Source: Saccharibacillus sacchari DSM 19268 (GTDB lineage: Bacteria > Bacillota > Bacilli > Paenibacillales > Paenibacillaceae). Taken from it: a stretch of 64,000 bases of DNA. Of this stretch, positions 32,791 to 40,542 are shown piece by piece. Position 1 is the first letter of the stretch. Each line of letters starts with the position of its first letter. The notes beneath the pieces were generated by a model. The model did no database searches, was not told the DNA's origin, and was given only the letters and a program-made list of their open reading frames with translations. A program made the translations under genes and the position numbers. Where the stretch lies: contig NZ_KK073875.1 in NCBI RefSeq assembly GCF_000585395.1, forward strand, positions 3,571,307 through 3,635,306. Direction: 5' to 3'.

Positions 32791-33531
32791 CTATAGCAAT
32801 AGTGTAGGAAATTCACCGAGTGTTTCGTATTTGCAAATATAGGTACCGCTTGTTATAGCGCGCAGCAAACGTTTTTCGACCAAGCTTTGCAGGATGGCGC
32901 TGCATTTGCGATGGCTGAAGCCGTATTTGATTCTGACATCTTTGGGACGAATGGTTTTCCCCAGACTCCAAGCCGCTCGCAGCACTTCTTTTTCTTCCGG
33001 GGAAAGCTCGGATCGAACTGTACGATTGGCGGCTTCCATAATCATGGGTCCCAGGCTCAATTGGAGTAGCATTCGGCACACCTCCGGGCGTTTTTGAATA
33101 TCGTCGAAGGAGAAGTGCAGCATTTTCCAACCCATTCCGGTCAGGAAAGAATCTCGATTAAGCGCATAGCTGAATTTCTCGCGATCCATGTCTTTGATAT
33201 GGCTTTGGAACCCGTCGCATTCGATCCCGATTCGTCCGCCGTTCTCGTGCAGAAAAGCAAAGTCCAAAAATTGCGAGCGTCGGTTCCAATCATAAATCTC
33301 ATACTCCGGGTGCAGATGTTCAAAGTTTCCCACCAGCGGCCACCAAACATGTTGCAGAAAAAGTTTCTCCGCGTATTGATGCCCTCGCTCTAGGCGCCCT
33401 CGGCGTTCACCGGATCGGGCTTCTAAGTGACGCCGCACATATAAAGTATGCGCAGCTTCGAATTCGGTCGTAAGGATAGGTTGCTCGGCACGTTTTGTGG
33501 CAGATGATGAATCAAGAGTTTGGCGTGACAT
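32791..33531 (-). CDS. DUF559/PDDEXK-like nuclease with a C-terminal winged-helix-like tail
   Basis: I start at the ATG ending at 33531 (MSRQTLD), 8-9 bp after AAGGAGG on the minus strand; two further upstream starts are poorly placed. The roughly 246-residue product has a basic helix (HTLYVRRHLEARSGERRGRLERGHQYAEKLFL), then FLDFAFLHENGGRIGIECDGFQSHIKDMDREKF, a Vsr/DUF559-like strand pair with the acidic pair D...ECDG. This is followed by TGMGWKMLHFSFDDIQ. The C terminus (KTIRPKDVRIKYGFSHRKCSAILQSLVEKRLLRAITSG) resembles a winged helix. A terminator hairpin lies in its leader. Confidence 0.72.
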   Translation of the reverse strand: MSRQTLDSSSATKRAEQPILTTEFEAAHTLYVRRHLEARSGERRGRLERGHQYAEKLFLQHVWWPLVGNFEHLHPEYEIYDWNRRSQFLDFAFLHENGGRIGIECDGFQSHIKDMDREKFSYALNRDSFLTGMGWKMLHFSFDDIQKRPEVCRMLLQLSLGPMIMEAANRTVRSELSPEEKEVLRAAWSLGKTIRPKDVRIKYGFSHRKCSAILQSLVEKRLLRAITSGTYICKYETLGEFPTLLL

Positions 33532-33559
33532 TTGCATATTCCTCCTTAAAATCAAACGC

Positions 33560-33598
33560 AAAAAAACGTCCTCCCGGCAGGTAGCCGTGGAGGACGTT
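33560..33598 (-). terminator. Terminator in the leader of the DUF559-like gene (possible attenuator)
   Basis: On the minus strand AACGTCCTCC (33598-33589) pairs perfectly with GGAGGACGTT (33574-33565), with CGGC/GCCG in the loop, and is followed by a run of seven to eight T ending at 33560. It sits between the gene's expected promoter region and its ribosome-binding site, 30 bp upstream of the start codon. Confidence 0.75.
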
Positions 33599-33791
33599 CT
33601 TCGTCGCTTGTTCGTATATCGTTGCTTGAATTGTATCATGCGAAGGCTCTATCAGCTAGTTTTTCCCGCTATGGAAATTATGTCGCTGTTCAATCGCAAT
33701 TTCAAATCCTTAGCGCTTTTTCATTTCAGATTCATTTAAGCCAGCTCTCTTATCATAAGCTCATCACAGAACACGAAGAGGTGAGCTTCCC

Positions 33792-34781
33792 ATGATGAGA
33801 GCAGACAAATCGATTCCGATCCAATCCAAAAAGAAGCGTAGATGGCCGATCATTGTACTGGTAATCGTACTTGTGCTTGGAACCATCCTATACAGCTTGG
33901 CGAACCGATATTTGATCCCGCACGTTGAAGTCGCCGTGGTAGATAACACGTTGAACTCAAGCAGTGGAGATAGCGGAAGTTCCGGCACGACGGACGTCGT
34001 CACAGCCGCAGCCGAAGCGAACGCCACGTCCGACGATTGGAGCTACAGCAGCGACGATGTGGATATCAACATTGAAAAAGTCGTAACCGGTACAGGCGAA
34101 GACCAGATCACCTATTACGTCGCCGATGTGGTACTCCAAGACGCAACTGACCTGAAAACAGCGCTCGCGGGCAACAGCTTCGGAACCAACATCACCGATA
34201 CCACATCGAACATTGCTTCAAGCGCAGGCGCGATTCTGGCAATCAACGGCGACTACTACGGCTTCCGCGACGACGGGGTTATCATTCGCAACGGCACGCT
34301 GTACCGCGACGTACCGACCCGCGACGGCGTGGCATTGATGGACGACGGCACGATGCAGACCTATGACGAGACGATCACTTCCTCCTCCGAATTGCTGGAA
34401 TCCGGCGTGCTCAACACTCTATCGTTCGGTCCGATCCTCGTGCAAAACGGCGCAATCGCCGGAGACTTCAGCAGCGTCAGCATCGACAAAAACTTCGGCA
34501 ACCGCTCGATCCAGGACGCCAACCCGCGCACCGCGATCGGCATGATCTCCGCCAACCATTACGTGTTCGTCGTCGTCGACGGCCGTTCGAGCGAAAGCCG
34601 AGGGATGACGCTAGACGAGCTGGCGAGCGTCATGCAGGGGCTCGGTGCGACCGAAGCGTACAACCTCGACGGAGGCGGTTCCTCGACCATGTATTTCATG
34701 GGCCGGGTCGTCAACAATCCGCAGGGCGAGAACAAAGAACGCGGCGTCAGCGACATCCTGTATGTCAGCGAGGGGGAATAA
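33792..34781 (+). CDS. Membrane-anchored phosphodiester glycosidase family protein (NAGPA/DUF2233)
   Basis: A 329-residue protein with AAGAGGTGAG upstream of ATG 33792 (or 33795). A basic N terminus (KKKRRW) is followed by one membrane helix (PIIVLVIVLVLGTILYSLANRYL), so the rest faces outward. A Ser/Gly/Asp-rich linker precedes the catalytic domain: GAILAINGDYYGFRDDGVIIRNGTLYRD and NPRTAIGMISANHYVFVVVDGRSSESRGMTLDELASVMQGLGATEAYNLDGGGSSTMYF, the signature of GlcNAc-1-phosphodiester alpha-N-acetylglucosaminidases. It probably edits cell-surface polymers. It is paired with the glycosyltransferase 3 bp downstream. Confidence 0.9.
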   Translation: MMRADKSIPIQSKKKRRWPIIVLVIVLVLGTILYSLANRYLIPHVEVAVVDNTLNSSSGDSGSSGTTDVVTAAAEANATSDDWSYSSDDVDINIEKVVTGTGEDQITYYVADVVLQDATDLKTALAGNSFGTNITDTTSNIASSAGAILAINGDYYGFRDDGVIIRNGTLYRDVPTRDGVALMDDGTMQTYDETITSSSELLESGVLNTLSFGPILVQNGAIAGDFSSVSIDKNFGNRSIQDANPRTAIGMISANHYVFVVVDGRSSESRGMTLDELASVMQGLGATEAYNLDGGGSSTMYFMGRVVNNPQGENKERGVSDILYVSEGE

Positions 34782-34784
34782 GCC

Positions 34785-35798
34785 ATGACTATTCTGATTC
34801 CCTCCTACGAACCCGACGTCCGTTTGCTCAATCTGATCGTCAAGCTGCAAGAATACGGTCTCGGTAATATCGTCATCGTAGACGACGGCAGCGGTCCGGC
34901 TTACCGAGGCATTTTCGATTCGGCAAAAGCTTACGGCTGCACGGTGCTGACGCATACGCATAATCTCGGCAAAGGCTGCGCGCTCAAAACCGGTTTCCGC
35001 CATATCCGCGAATGGGATTCGCAAGAAGCCGTGATCTGCGCCGATAGCGACGGGCAGCATCTGCCGTACGATATTAAGCGTGTCGTCGATGCCATTCAGT
35101 TACATCCTTCGGCAGGCATGGTACTCGGCAGTCGCAAGTTCACGGGCACCGTGCCGCTGCGCAGCCGCTTCGGCAACAGCGTAACCCGAGGCGTGTTCGC
35201 GGTCGCGACCGGCAGCAAAGTGTACGATACCCAGACCGGACTGCGCGGATTTCAGCACCATATGCTGGATTGGTTGTGCGAGATTCCGGGCGACCGTTTC
35301 GAGTACGAGATGAATATGCTGCTGGTGGCACGGCGCGAAGGCTATGCGATCCGCGAAGTGTTTATCGAGACGGTGTACCTGGAAGAAAACAAATCGTCGC
35401 ATTTCCGCCCCTTGGTCGATTCGATGCGGATTTACCTGCCGATTCTGGCGTTCAGCGCATCGTCCGCGGCTTCGGCGTTGATCGACTTCACGCTGCTGTT
35501 CCTTTTCCAATATATGACGCATAATCTGTTCTTCTCCGTCGTGGCCGCAAGGCTATGCAGCTCGATCTTTAACTACTCGATGAACCGGAAATACGTCTTC
35601 GGCGGCAAAAACGCGGCGAAGGTTCGCAAGTCGATGCCGAAGTATTTCTCGTTAGTGGTATTGGTACTGCTGCTCAATTACGGATTGTTATACTTCTACA
35701 ACGAACAGTTGATTTTGCCGCTCGTGGTCGCGAAGATTTTGACGGAGGTATCGATCTTCGTGTTTAGTTTCTGGGCGCAGCGGCGGTTCGTGTATTGA
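34785..35798 (+). CDS. Glycosyltransferase family 2 fused to a GtrA-like membrane domain
   Basis: The protein has 337 residues. Residues 1-215 are a GT-A fold: ILIPSYEPD, IVIVDDGSGP (UDP binding), HNLGKGCALKTGF and CADSDGQH (DxD-type metal site). Residues about 220-337 form a four-helix GtrA-like domain (FSASSAASALIDFTLLFLFQY, NYSMNRKYVFGGK, VLVLLLNYGLLYFYNE, SIFVFSFWAQRRFVY). The combination, as in undecaprenyl-phosphate sugar synthase plus flippase pairs, suggests lipid-linked sugar transfer for surface glycosylation. It starts 3 bp after the phosphodiester glycosidase stop, and a terminator follows. Confidence 0.9.
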   Translation: MTILIPSYEPDVRLLNLIVKLQEYGLGNIVIVDDGSGPAYRGIFDSAKAYGCTVLTHTHNLGKGCALKTGFRHIREWDSQEAVICADSDGQHLPYDIKRVVDAIQLHPSAGMVLGSRKFTGTVPLRSRFGNSVTRGVFAVATGSKVYDTQTGLRGFQHHMLDWLCEIPGDRFEYEMNMLLVARREGYAIREVFIETVYLEENKSSHFRPLVDSMRIYLPILAFSASSAASALIDFTLLFLFQYMTHNLFFSVVAARLCSSIFNYSMNRKYVFGGKNAAKVRKSMPKYFSLVVLVLLLNYGLLYFYNEQLILPLVVAKILTEVSIFVFSFWAQRRFVY

Positions 35799-35812
35799 GG
35801 TTGATTGAAACC

Positions 35813-35847
35813 AAAGCTTCTCCGGCTGCCCGTCGGAGGAGCTTTTT
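35813..35847 (+). terminator. Terminator after the glycosyltransferase
   Basis: AAAGCTTCTCCG (35813-35824) pairs with CGGAGGAGCTTTT (35834-35846) with one mismatch, followed by T residues. Confidence 0.8.
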
Positions 35848-35940
35848 GCGTGATTCGTCGATTTAACAAACGATTTCGTTGTTGAAACGTTTATAATAAG
35901 GAACAAGATATTTATCGGCAAAAGAATGGAGGACAGATCA

Positions 35941-36396
35941 ATGAGCGAAAAAAGAAAAATGTGGATATGGCTGCTCATTCCGTTTCTGTACGGAGCGTTA
36001 TCTTTCGTATTAGCATGGATTATTCCTCCGCTTGTGGCACAGATCGTATTCGGCGCTTTTTGGCTATGGGTCGGCATGCGATTCGCGCGTTTGAGCGGCA
36101 GTTCGATCAAAAACTTCGTTTGGGGAAACAGCTTGTGGTTGATCTCGTTTTTGCTATTGATATGGCAATTCGTGCTGGTGGAAGACGAGAACCGGAATAT
36201 GGCGATTGCCGCCGTCAGTCAAAACTATATGCTGTCTTTCGTTCTGTCGGGCGCTTGGATATATCGGTTATTCGATACAACCGTCATTCAGACTACGCCT
36301 ATCATGATTCTGGCTTATATCGTCATGTTTGCGGTATTCGCGATCGGATTCGTATGGGGAAAGATCAAAAAAACAACGCAAGTCCAACATGTTTGA
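35941..36396 (+). CDS. Integral membrane protein, four TM helices
   Basis: ATG 35941 follows TGGAGGAC with good spacing. The 151-residue protein has four hydrophobic segments (WIWLLIPFLYGALSFVLAWII, IVFGAFWLWVGM, NSLWLISFLLLIWQFVLV, and ILAYIVMFAVFAIGFVWG) and a short basic C terminus (KKTTQVQHV). TATAAT at 35892-35897 could be its -10. I do not recognise the family and see no catalytic motif. Confidence 0.65.
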   Translation: MSEKRKMWIWLLIPFLYGALSFVLAWIIPPLVAQIVFGAFWLWVGMRFARLSGSSIKNFVWGNSLWLISFLLLIWQFVLVEDENRNMAIAAVSQNYMLSFVLSGAWIYRLFDTTVIQTTPIMILAYIVMFAVFAIGFVWGKIKKTTQVQHV

Positions 36397-36494
36397 CGGT
36401 TGATTTGAGCAGGATGAGCGGTAGCACGGCGAATAGTTTCGATAGACTGAACTGAAAGCAGTATCGGCATTGCGGAATAAGAGAGGAGAATCCG

Positions 36495-37307
36495 ATGAAC
36501 GATTTGATTACTTACTACAGCGCCTTCGACGAATGGGGCAGATTGCAGCGGGAACCGCTCGAATTCACGATTAACCTTCACCATATCCTTACGCACCTGC
36601 CGACCGTCGGCCGAGTGCTCGACAACGGAGCCGGACCCGGTCAATATTCAATGGCTTTAGCCGGAAAAGGTTATCGCATGACGTTGATCGATCTGACGCC
36701 GAGATTGGTCGAGATCGCGGAAGCCAAAGCAAACGAACTTGGCCGGTCTGACAGCTTCGACGGTTTTCATACCCGAGACGCCCGCGATCTGGAAGGTATT
36801 CCGAACGAGCATTTCGACGCAGCCTTAATGCTTGGCCCCATGTATCATTTGCAGCAGGAAAAAGATCGCGTCCGCGCTATTCAAGAACTGTATCGCGTGA
36901 CGAAGCCCGGCGCGACCGTGTTTGTGGCCTTCATGCCTCGAACCGCTTTTTTGCGCACATCGCTGGCTCAGCCGAATAACTGGAAACCCAATCATACTGC
37001 CGCAGGGCTGGACCGATTGATGACTACAGGCGCTTTTGACCATGCCGATGAAGGACGATTCACGGGCGCTTATTATTTCGACGTAAATGAGATTGCTCCT
37101 TTCATGCACGAACAAGGCTTCGAAAACGTCAAAATCATCGCATCCAGCAGTATTGCAGGCACGATGACAACCGAGCAATGGAACTATTGGCGTCAGCGCG
37201 GCGAGGAAGAGTTCAACCGAGTCGTGCAGCAGCTCGTCGACGTATCGGACGATCCGCATATTTTAGGCATGTCCCCGCATGTGCTCTATATCGGAACGCG
37301 AAAATAA
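36495..37307 (+). CDS. Class I SAM-dependent methyltransferase
   Basis: A 270-residue protein with AGAGAGGAG upstream of ATG 36495. Motif I is VGRVLDNGAGPGQYSMALAGKGYRMTLIDLTP (residues about 36-67, with the acidic end of strand 2), motif II/III around FHTRDARDLEGIPNEHFDAALMLGPMYHL, and post-motif ELYRVTKPGATVFVAFM. This is the layout of UbiE/Methyltransf_11-like enzymes acting on small molecules. The substrate is unknown. It is a single gene ending at the terminator at 37355. Confidence 0.85.
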   Translation: MNDLITYYSAFDEWGRLQREPLEFTINLHHILTHLPTVGRVLDNGAGPGQYSMALAGKGYRMTLIDLTPRLVEIAEAKANELGRSDSFDGFHTRDARDLEGIPNEHFDAALMLGPMYHLQQEKDRVRAIQELYRVTKPGATVFVAFMPRTAFLRTSLAQPNNWKPNHTAAGLDRLMTTGAFDHADEGRFTGAYYFDVNEIAPFMHEQGFENVKIIASSSIAGTMTTEQWNYWRQRGEEEFNRVVQQLVDVSDDPHILGMSPHVLYIGTRK

Positions 37308-37354
37308 AACCAATGCAACGACCGTGCAGGCAAGAATCTTTGGAAAGCGAGACC

Positions 37355-37380
37355 AACCCGGAAATATGTTCCGGGTTTTT
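37355..37380 (+). terminator. Terminator after the methyltransferase
   Basis: AACCCGGAA (37355-37363) pairs perfectly with TTCCGGGTT (37369-37377) around ATATG, followed by TTT. Confidence 0.88.
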
Positions 37381-37440
37381 GTTATGGAGTCGGGTCGATT
37401 CAAGCAGGATTCCCCATGCAAAACGAGAAATACATACTAT

Positions 37441-37454
37441 TGATAACGCTACCA
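37441..37454 (+). promoter_or_regulatory. Candidate cre site upstream of the heparinase-like gene
   Basis: TGATAACGCTACCA matches the CcpA site TGWAARCGYTWNCW with one mismatch and lies 24 bp before the start codon. It suggests carbon-catabolite control of the polysaccharide lyase. Confidence 0.5.
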
Positions 37455-37477
37455 AATAACGATCAAGGAGGATCATC

Positions 37478-39478
37478 ATGATTGCCTACCATCGTTTGAG
37501 AGAAGCTATATTGCGGGTGGAACGTCGACCGAATGATTTGGCCGGAGCCGTCATTACGCCGGAAAAGCTGGAGCAGATCCGTTCTTCGGAACATCTGCGG
37601 GAACTGCTGGACGAGATTCGAGCGGAGGCGAAGCTTGGCGTAACCGAGCCGCTGCCGTCACTGGATTTCGATATATTCAAAACGTTTCATGAAGAGGGAA
37701 CGCGTCTGGAATATGAACAACCGTATTTTCGTCGTCGCGCACGCTTGTTGTCTCTTTCCCTTGCTTTGCTGATCGACGGGGACTATGAGTATCGGACCGC
37801 TTTGCAGCGAACGGTTTGGGAGATTTGCGGGGAGTACAGCTGGGCGATCTCCGCACATTTGCCTTATGGCGTAAATGAAGCGGGAGAGGAACGCCTACCG
37901 CCCGATACCCTTGTCGACTTGTTCGCCGCCGAGACTGCGCATGCTTTGGCGGAAATGTTGACGCTGGTCGGCGATCAGCTGCATCCGTGGATTGTGCAGC
38001 GGGTTCGCAGCGAGATTGAGCGCCGCGTGTTCGAGCCGTCTTTCCGTAATGAGCGACCGTTCTTCTGGTTCTCTGCCGATCACAACTGGTCAGCCGTGTG
38101 TGCAGGAGCAGTCGGAATGGCGGCGATGTTGTTGATCGACGATCGGGAGCGATCGGCCTGGGCGCAAGCCAAGATCGCCGACGCGATGGACAGCTTCCTG
38201 TCCGGTTACGGCGACGACGGCTGCTGCATGGAAGGCGCCGGTTATTGGACATACGGCTTCGGCTACTACGTCTATTGGGCGGAAATGCTGCATGCCTACA
38301 CAGACGGTCAACTGGATTTGCTGCAAAATGGAAAGGTACGCCGAATTGCCGAATACGCAGGCAGTGTAGCCCTCACGTTGCCCGACTGTGTGAACTACTC
38401 GGATTGTTCGTCGGAGATTCGGTTGCACCCGGGATTGATCAGCCGCCTGCAAAGCCGGATCGGAATCAGCGCGCCGATCGTCGTCAAGCCCCCTTCGTTC
38501 CATGACGATCATTGTTACCGCTGGCCGCATCAGGTGCGTAATCTGCTTTGGTCAGAAGAGCAAATGGTCGAGGAAGGGCCGCCGTCCGGAACGATTCGTT
38601 TCCCGGATGCGGGTTGGGTCATTGACAAGCGGAGTACATCGGCTGGCTTATTTGCTTTTTCGGCTAAGGGCGGAACCAATGATGAACCGCATAATCATAA
38701 CGATCTGGGGCATTTTATCGTTCATGCGGCGGGCGAGACGTTGCTTGCGGATCTGGGTCCGGGCATGTACACGCAAGAATACTTCAGCACTGCCAGATAT
38801 GAACATTTGCATACTTCGTCGCTCGGACATTCGGTTCCGGTCGTGAACAGCTGCGCGCAAGAGAGCGGGAAAAGGCACCGGGCCGAGATTATCCGCAGCG
38901 TAAGCAACGGCGATCGCCTGCATTTTGATCTGGACCTGACGCAAGCGTACGGAAAAGAAGCAGGTTTGTCGTCGTATATTCGGCACTTTACTTGGACATG
39001 CCAGGGCGGTGTGCCTTCTGCTGTATTGGAAGTTCGAGACGTGTTCGAATTCGTCGTGGAAAAGGCAGACCCGGAATCCCGATTGGCCGAGGTACGTTTA
39101 GCGGCAGCCGACGAAGCTCGCTTGGAAGAAGACGGCAACCCGCTGATCGAGGACGAATCGGCTCCATTGACGGAAGAAGGCTCCGGGCACCGGGTAACGG
39201 AACATTTTATCAGCTTATATCGTCCGGAAACCGAGCTGGGTTCGATCATCTGGCAAGGCGAGCGGGGCCGGGCTGAATTGCAATACAATCCATCATGCTT
39301 CGAAGTGGTCGTGGAAGAGTTGGATACGCATCGGCATTTGGGAGAAAAAGAGCGGGTTTATCGTACGGCGCTTGTCGCGACCTCGTTGAAACGCAGATTC
39401 GTTGCCGAATGGACATTGCGCTGTTCGGTCAAACAGGAGAAGCATCACCCTGAGAGCGAAGCGGCATCTTCAATGTAG
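37478..39478 (+). CDS. Heparinase II/III-like polysaccharide lyase
   Basis: A 666-residue protein with CAAGGAGG before ATG 37478 and no signal peptide. The N-terminal 320 residues form an alpha/alpha toroid (SADHNWSAVCAGAVGMAAMLLI, then DDGCCMEGAGYWTYGFGYYVYWAEML, a typical tunnel-lining segment). The beta-sheet domain begins with AKGGTNDEPHNHNDLGHFIVHAAGETLLADLGPG, the Heparinase II/III motif whose His residues are catalytic. Enzymes of this type (PL12/PL15/PL21) cleave uronic acid-containing polymers or disaccharides. The substrate is unknown; the cre site nearby fits a catabolic role. Confidence 0.88.
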   Translation: MIAYHRLREAILRVERRPNDLAGAVITPEKLEQIRSSEHLRELLDEIRAEAKLGVTEPLPSLDFDIFKTFHEEGTRLEYEQPYFRRRARLLSLSLALLIDGDYEYRTALQRTVWEICGEYSWAISAHLPYGVNEAGEERLPPDTLVDLFAAETAHALAEMLTLVGDQLHPWIVQRVRSEIERRVFEPSFRNERPFFWFSADHNWSAVCAGAVGMAAMLLIDDRERSAWAQAKIADAMDSFLSGYGDDGCCMEGAGYWTYGFGYYVYWAEMLHAYTDGQLDLLQNGKVRRIAEYAGSVALTLPDCVNYSDCSSEIRLHPGLISRLQSRIGISAPIVVKPPSFHDDHCYRWPHQVRNLLWSEEQMVEEGPPSGTIRFPDAGWVIDKRSTSAGLFAFSAKGGTNDEPHNHNDLGHFIVHAAGETLLADLGPGMYTQEYFSTARYEHLHTSSLGHSVPVVNSCAQESGKRHRAEIIRSVSNGDRLHFDLDLTQAYGKEAGLSSYIRHFTWTCQGGVPSAVLEVRDVFEFVVEKADPESRLAEVRLAAADEARLEEDGNPLIEDESAPLTEEGSGHRVTEHFISLYRPETELGSIIWQGERGRAELQYNPSCFEVVVEELDTHRHLGEKERVYRTALVATSLKRRFVAEWTLRCSVKQEKHHPESEAASSM

Positions 39479-39517
39479 CAGGGGATTTGCGCGAACGATT
39501 GGATAGGAGGAACGATA

Positions 39518-39889
39518 TTGAGAACCCGAATCGTATGGACGGTAATCGGTTGTGCAAGTCTGGCGTTCGTTTTGGGAGCTTGCGAGAACGGGATGGTTCA
39601 ATCTCGGGAGGTCGAAGTCCGGGCTTCAACGAACGCAATATCTGATGCTTCGCTCCCGGATAGCGGATTAAGCTGGTCAACCTTCGACGAATATCCATAC
39701 GAGGATATCGGTTCGGGGTTATATATTCGAATCTACGAGATCGGCGGAGGCGAGCAGTTGCGGGTAAGCGGCACAAGCATGAAGCTGAATCCGATGGGCG
39801 TTGCATGGATACGCCGCGACGGAACGGAGACGACGATCAAAGGTCAGGAAGAGTGGGATCGCCTGCGGGAGCAGATCGCGATGAACTGA
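39518..39889 (+). CDS. Small lipoprotein
   Basis: TTG 39518 follows TAGGAGG by 7-8 bp. The 123-residue product has a lipoprotein signal (VWTVIGCASLAFVLGAC, lipobox LGAC at residues 19-22). The remainder is short and acidic with YIRIYEIGGGEQLRVSGTSMKLNPMGVAWIRRDGTETTIKGQEEW. No known family was recognised. It begins 39 bp after the lyase stop and may share its transcript. A family-2 palindrome starts 2 bp after its stop codon. Confidence 0.75.
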   Translation: MRTRIVWTVIGCASLAFVLGACENGMVQSREVEVRASTNAISDASLPDSGLSWSTFDEYPYEDIGSGLYIRIYEIGGGEQLRVSGTSMKLNPMGVAWIRRDGTETTIKGQEEWDRLREQIAMN

Positions 39890-39891
39890 TT

Positions 39892-40001
39892 CTAGTAGCT
39901 TGTCTCATAATGATTGCAGGTTTATGTTCGTCTGAAACGTGCATGGTTCTAGTGCGTTTCAGACGGGCGAAACCATTCATCAATCTGAGACAAGCTTCTA
40001 G
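39892..40001. repeat. Family-2 CTAG-bounded palindrome, copy E1
   Basis: A 110-bp inverted repeat: CTAGTAGCTTGTCTCA (39892-39907) against TGAGACAAGCTTCTAG (39986-40001), one mismatch. An inner stem CGTCTGAAACG/CGTTTCAGACG is perfect, and the loop contains TTCTAGTG. The same bounding and loop motifs occur in copy E2 at 42201. Confidence 0.82.
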
Positions 40002-40060
40002 TCGCGTTCTTTTTTATATAGGCATAGCTTCACGCTAACAAAAATTTCATTATCGAATTT

Positions 40061-40090
40061 TTGAGAACGGGGGGCTTTAAATGGTATAAT
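40061..40090 (+). promoter_or_regulatory. Sigma-A-type promoter of the Hfq gene
   Basis: TTGAGA (40061-40066) and TATAAT (40085-40090) are separated by 18 bp, a near-consensus sigma-A promoter about 65 bp upstream of the start codon. Confidence 0.75.
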
Positions 40091-40155
40091 GGCTGGGAGC
40101 CGATCCGAACAAGCACGGAGAAACTCATCCCAATACATTAGAGAGAGGGATCACA

Positions 40156-40377
40156 ATGGCTAACGGACAAAACGCAGGTTTTCAACAAGACGATCGGCTT
40201 CAGCAGCTGAGCGAGAACGGAATCGATTGCACGGTCATTACCGTAAACGGAGCACGCATTCAAGGCAAGATCGAAGCGTTTGACCGTTTCGTGATTGTTG
40301 TTCGTACGCCGGCTAGCAAGCAAAGCCTGATTTACAAGCACGCCGTTTCGACGATTGTCGAAGGCATGGGTAAATAA
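40156..40377 (+). CDS. hfq: Hfq RNA chaperone, orphan copy
   Basis: A 73-residue Sm-like protein; GAGGGA precedes ATG 40156. The N-terminal helix is QQDDRLQQLSENG. Sm1 is CTVITVNGARIQGKIEAFDRFVIVVRT, matching the VNG-x3-G-x3-FD-F core of Hfq, and Sm2 is SLIYKHAVSTIVEG, matching the YKHAIST signature that binds uridines at the proximal face. It forms hexamers that help sRNA-mRNA pairing. Unlike the usual miaA-hfq order, it stands alone between a palindrome and a reductase gene. Its N-terminal region differs from standard Firmicute Hfq, so it may be a second paralogue. Confidence 0.88.
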   Translation: MANGQNAGFQQDDRLQQLSENGIDCTVITVNGARIQGKIEAFDRFVIVVRTPASKQSLIYKHAVSTIVEGMGK

Positions 40378-40390
40378 CGAGTGATCGCAA

Positions 40391-40437
40391 AAAAGGCCCG
40401 ATGAAGCGGAGCGCAACCTCCGTTTCTCGGGCCTTTT
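40391..40437. terminator. Bidirectional terminator after hfq
   Basis: AAAAGGCCCGA (40391-40401) pairs with TCGGGCCTTTT (40427-40437), with an inner CGGAG/CTCCG stem. The A and T runs make it active in both directions. Confidence 0.88.
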
Positions 40438-40542
40438 ACGTGCATGTCATAAAATGGGCAGGATCGACGACCGGAGATTCGGGTAATGAGTAGCAGAAGA
40501 GAGAGCAACACTAATCGCACACAGAGAGCGGGGAACTTTTCG

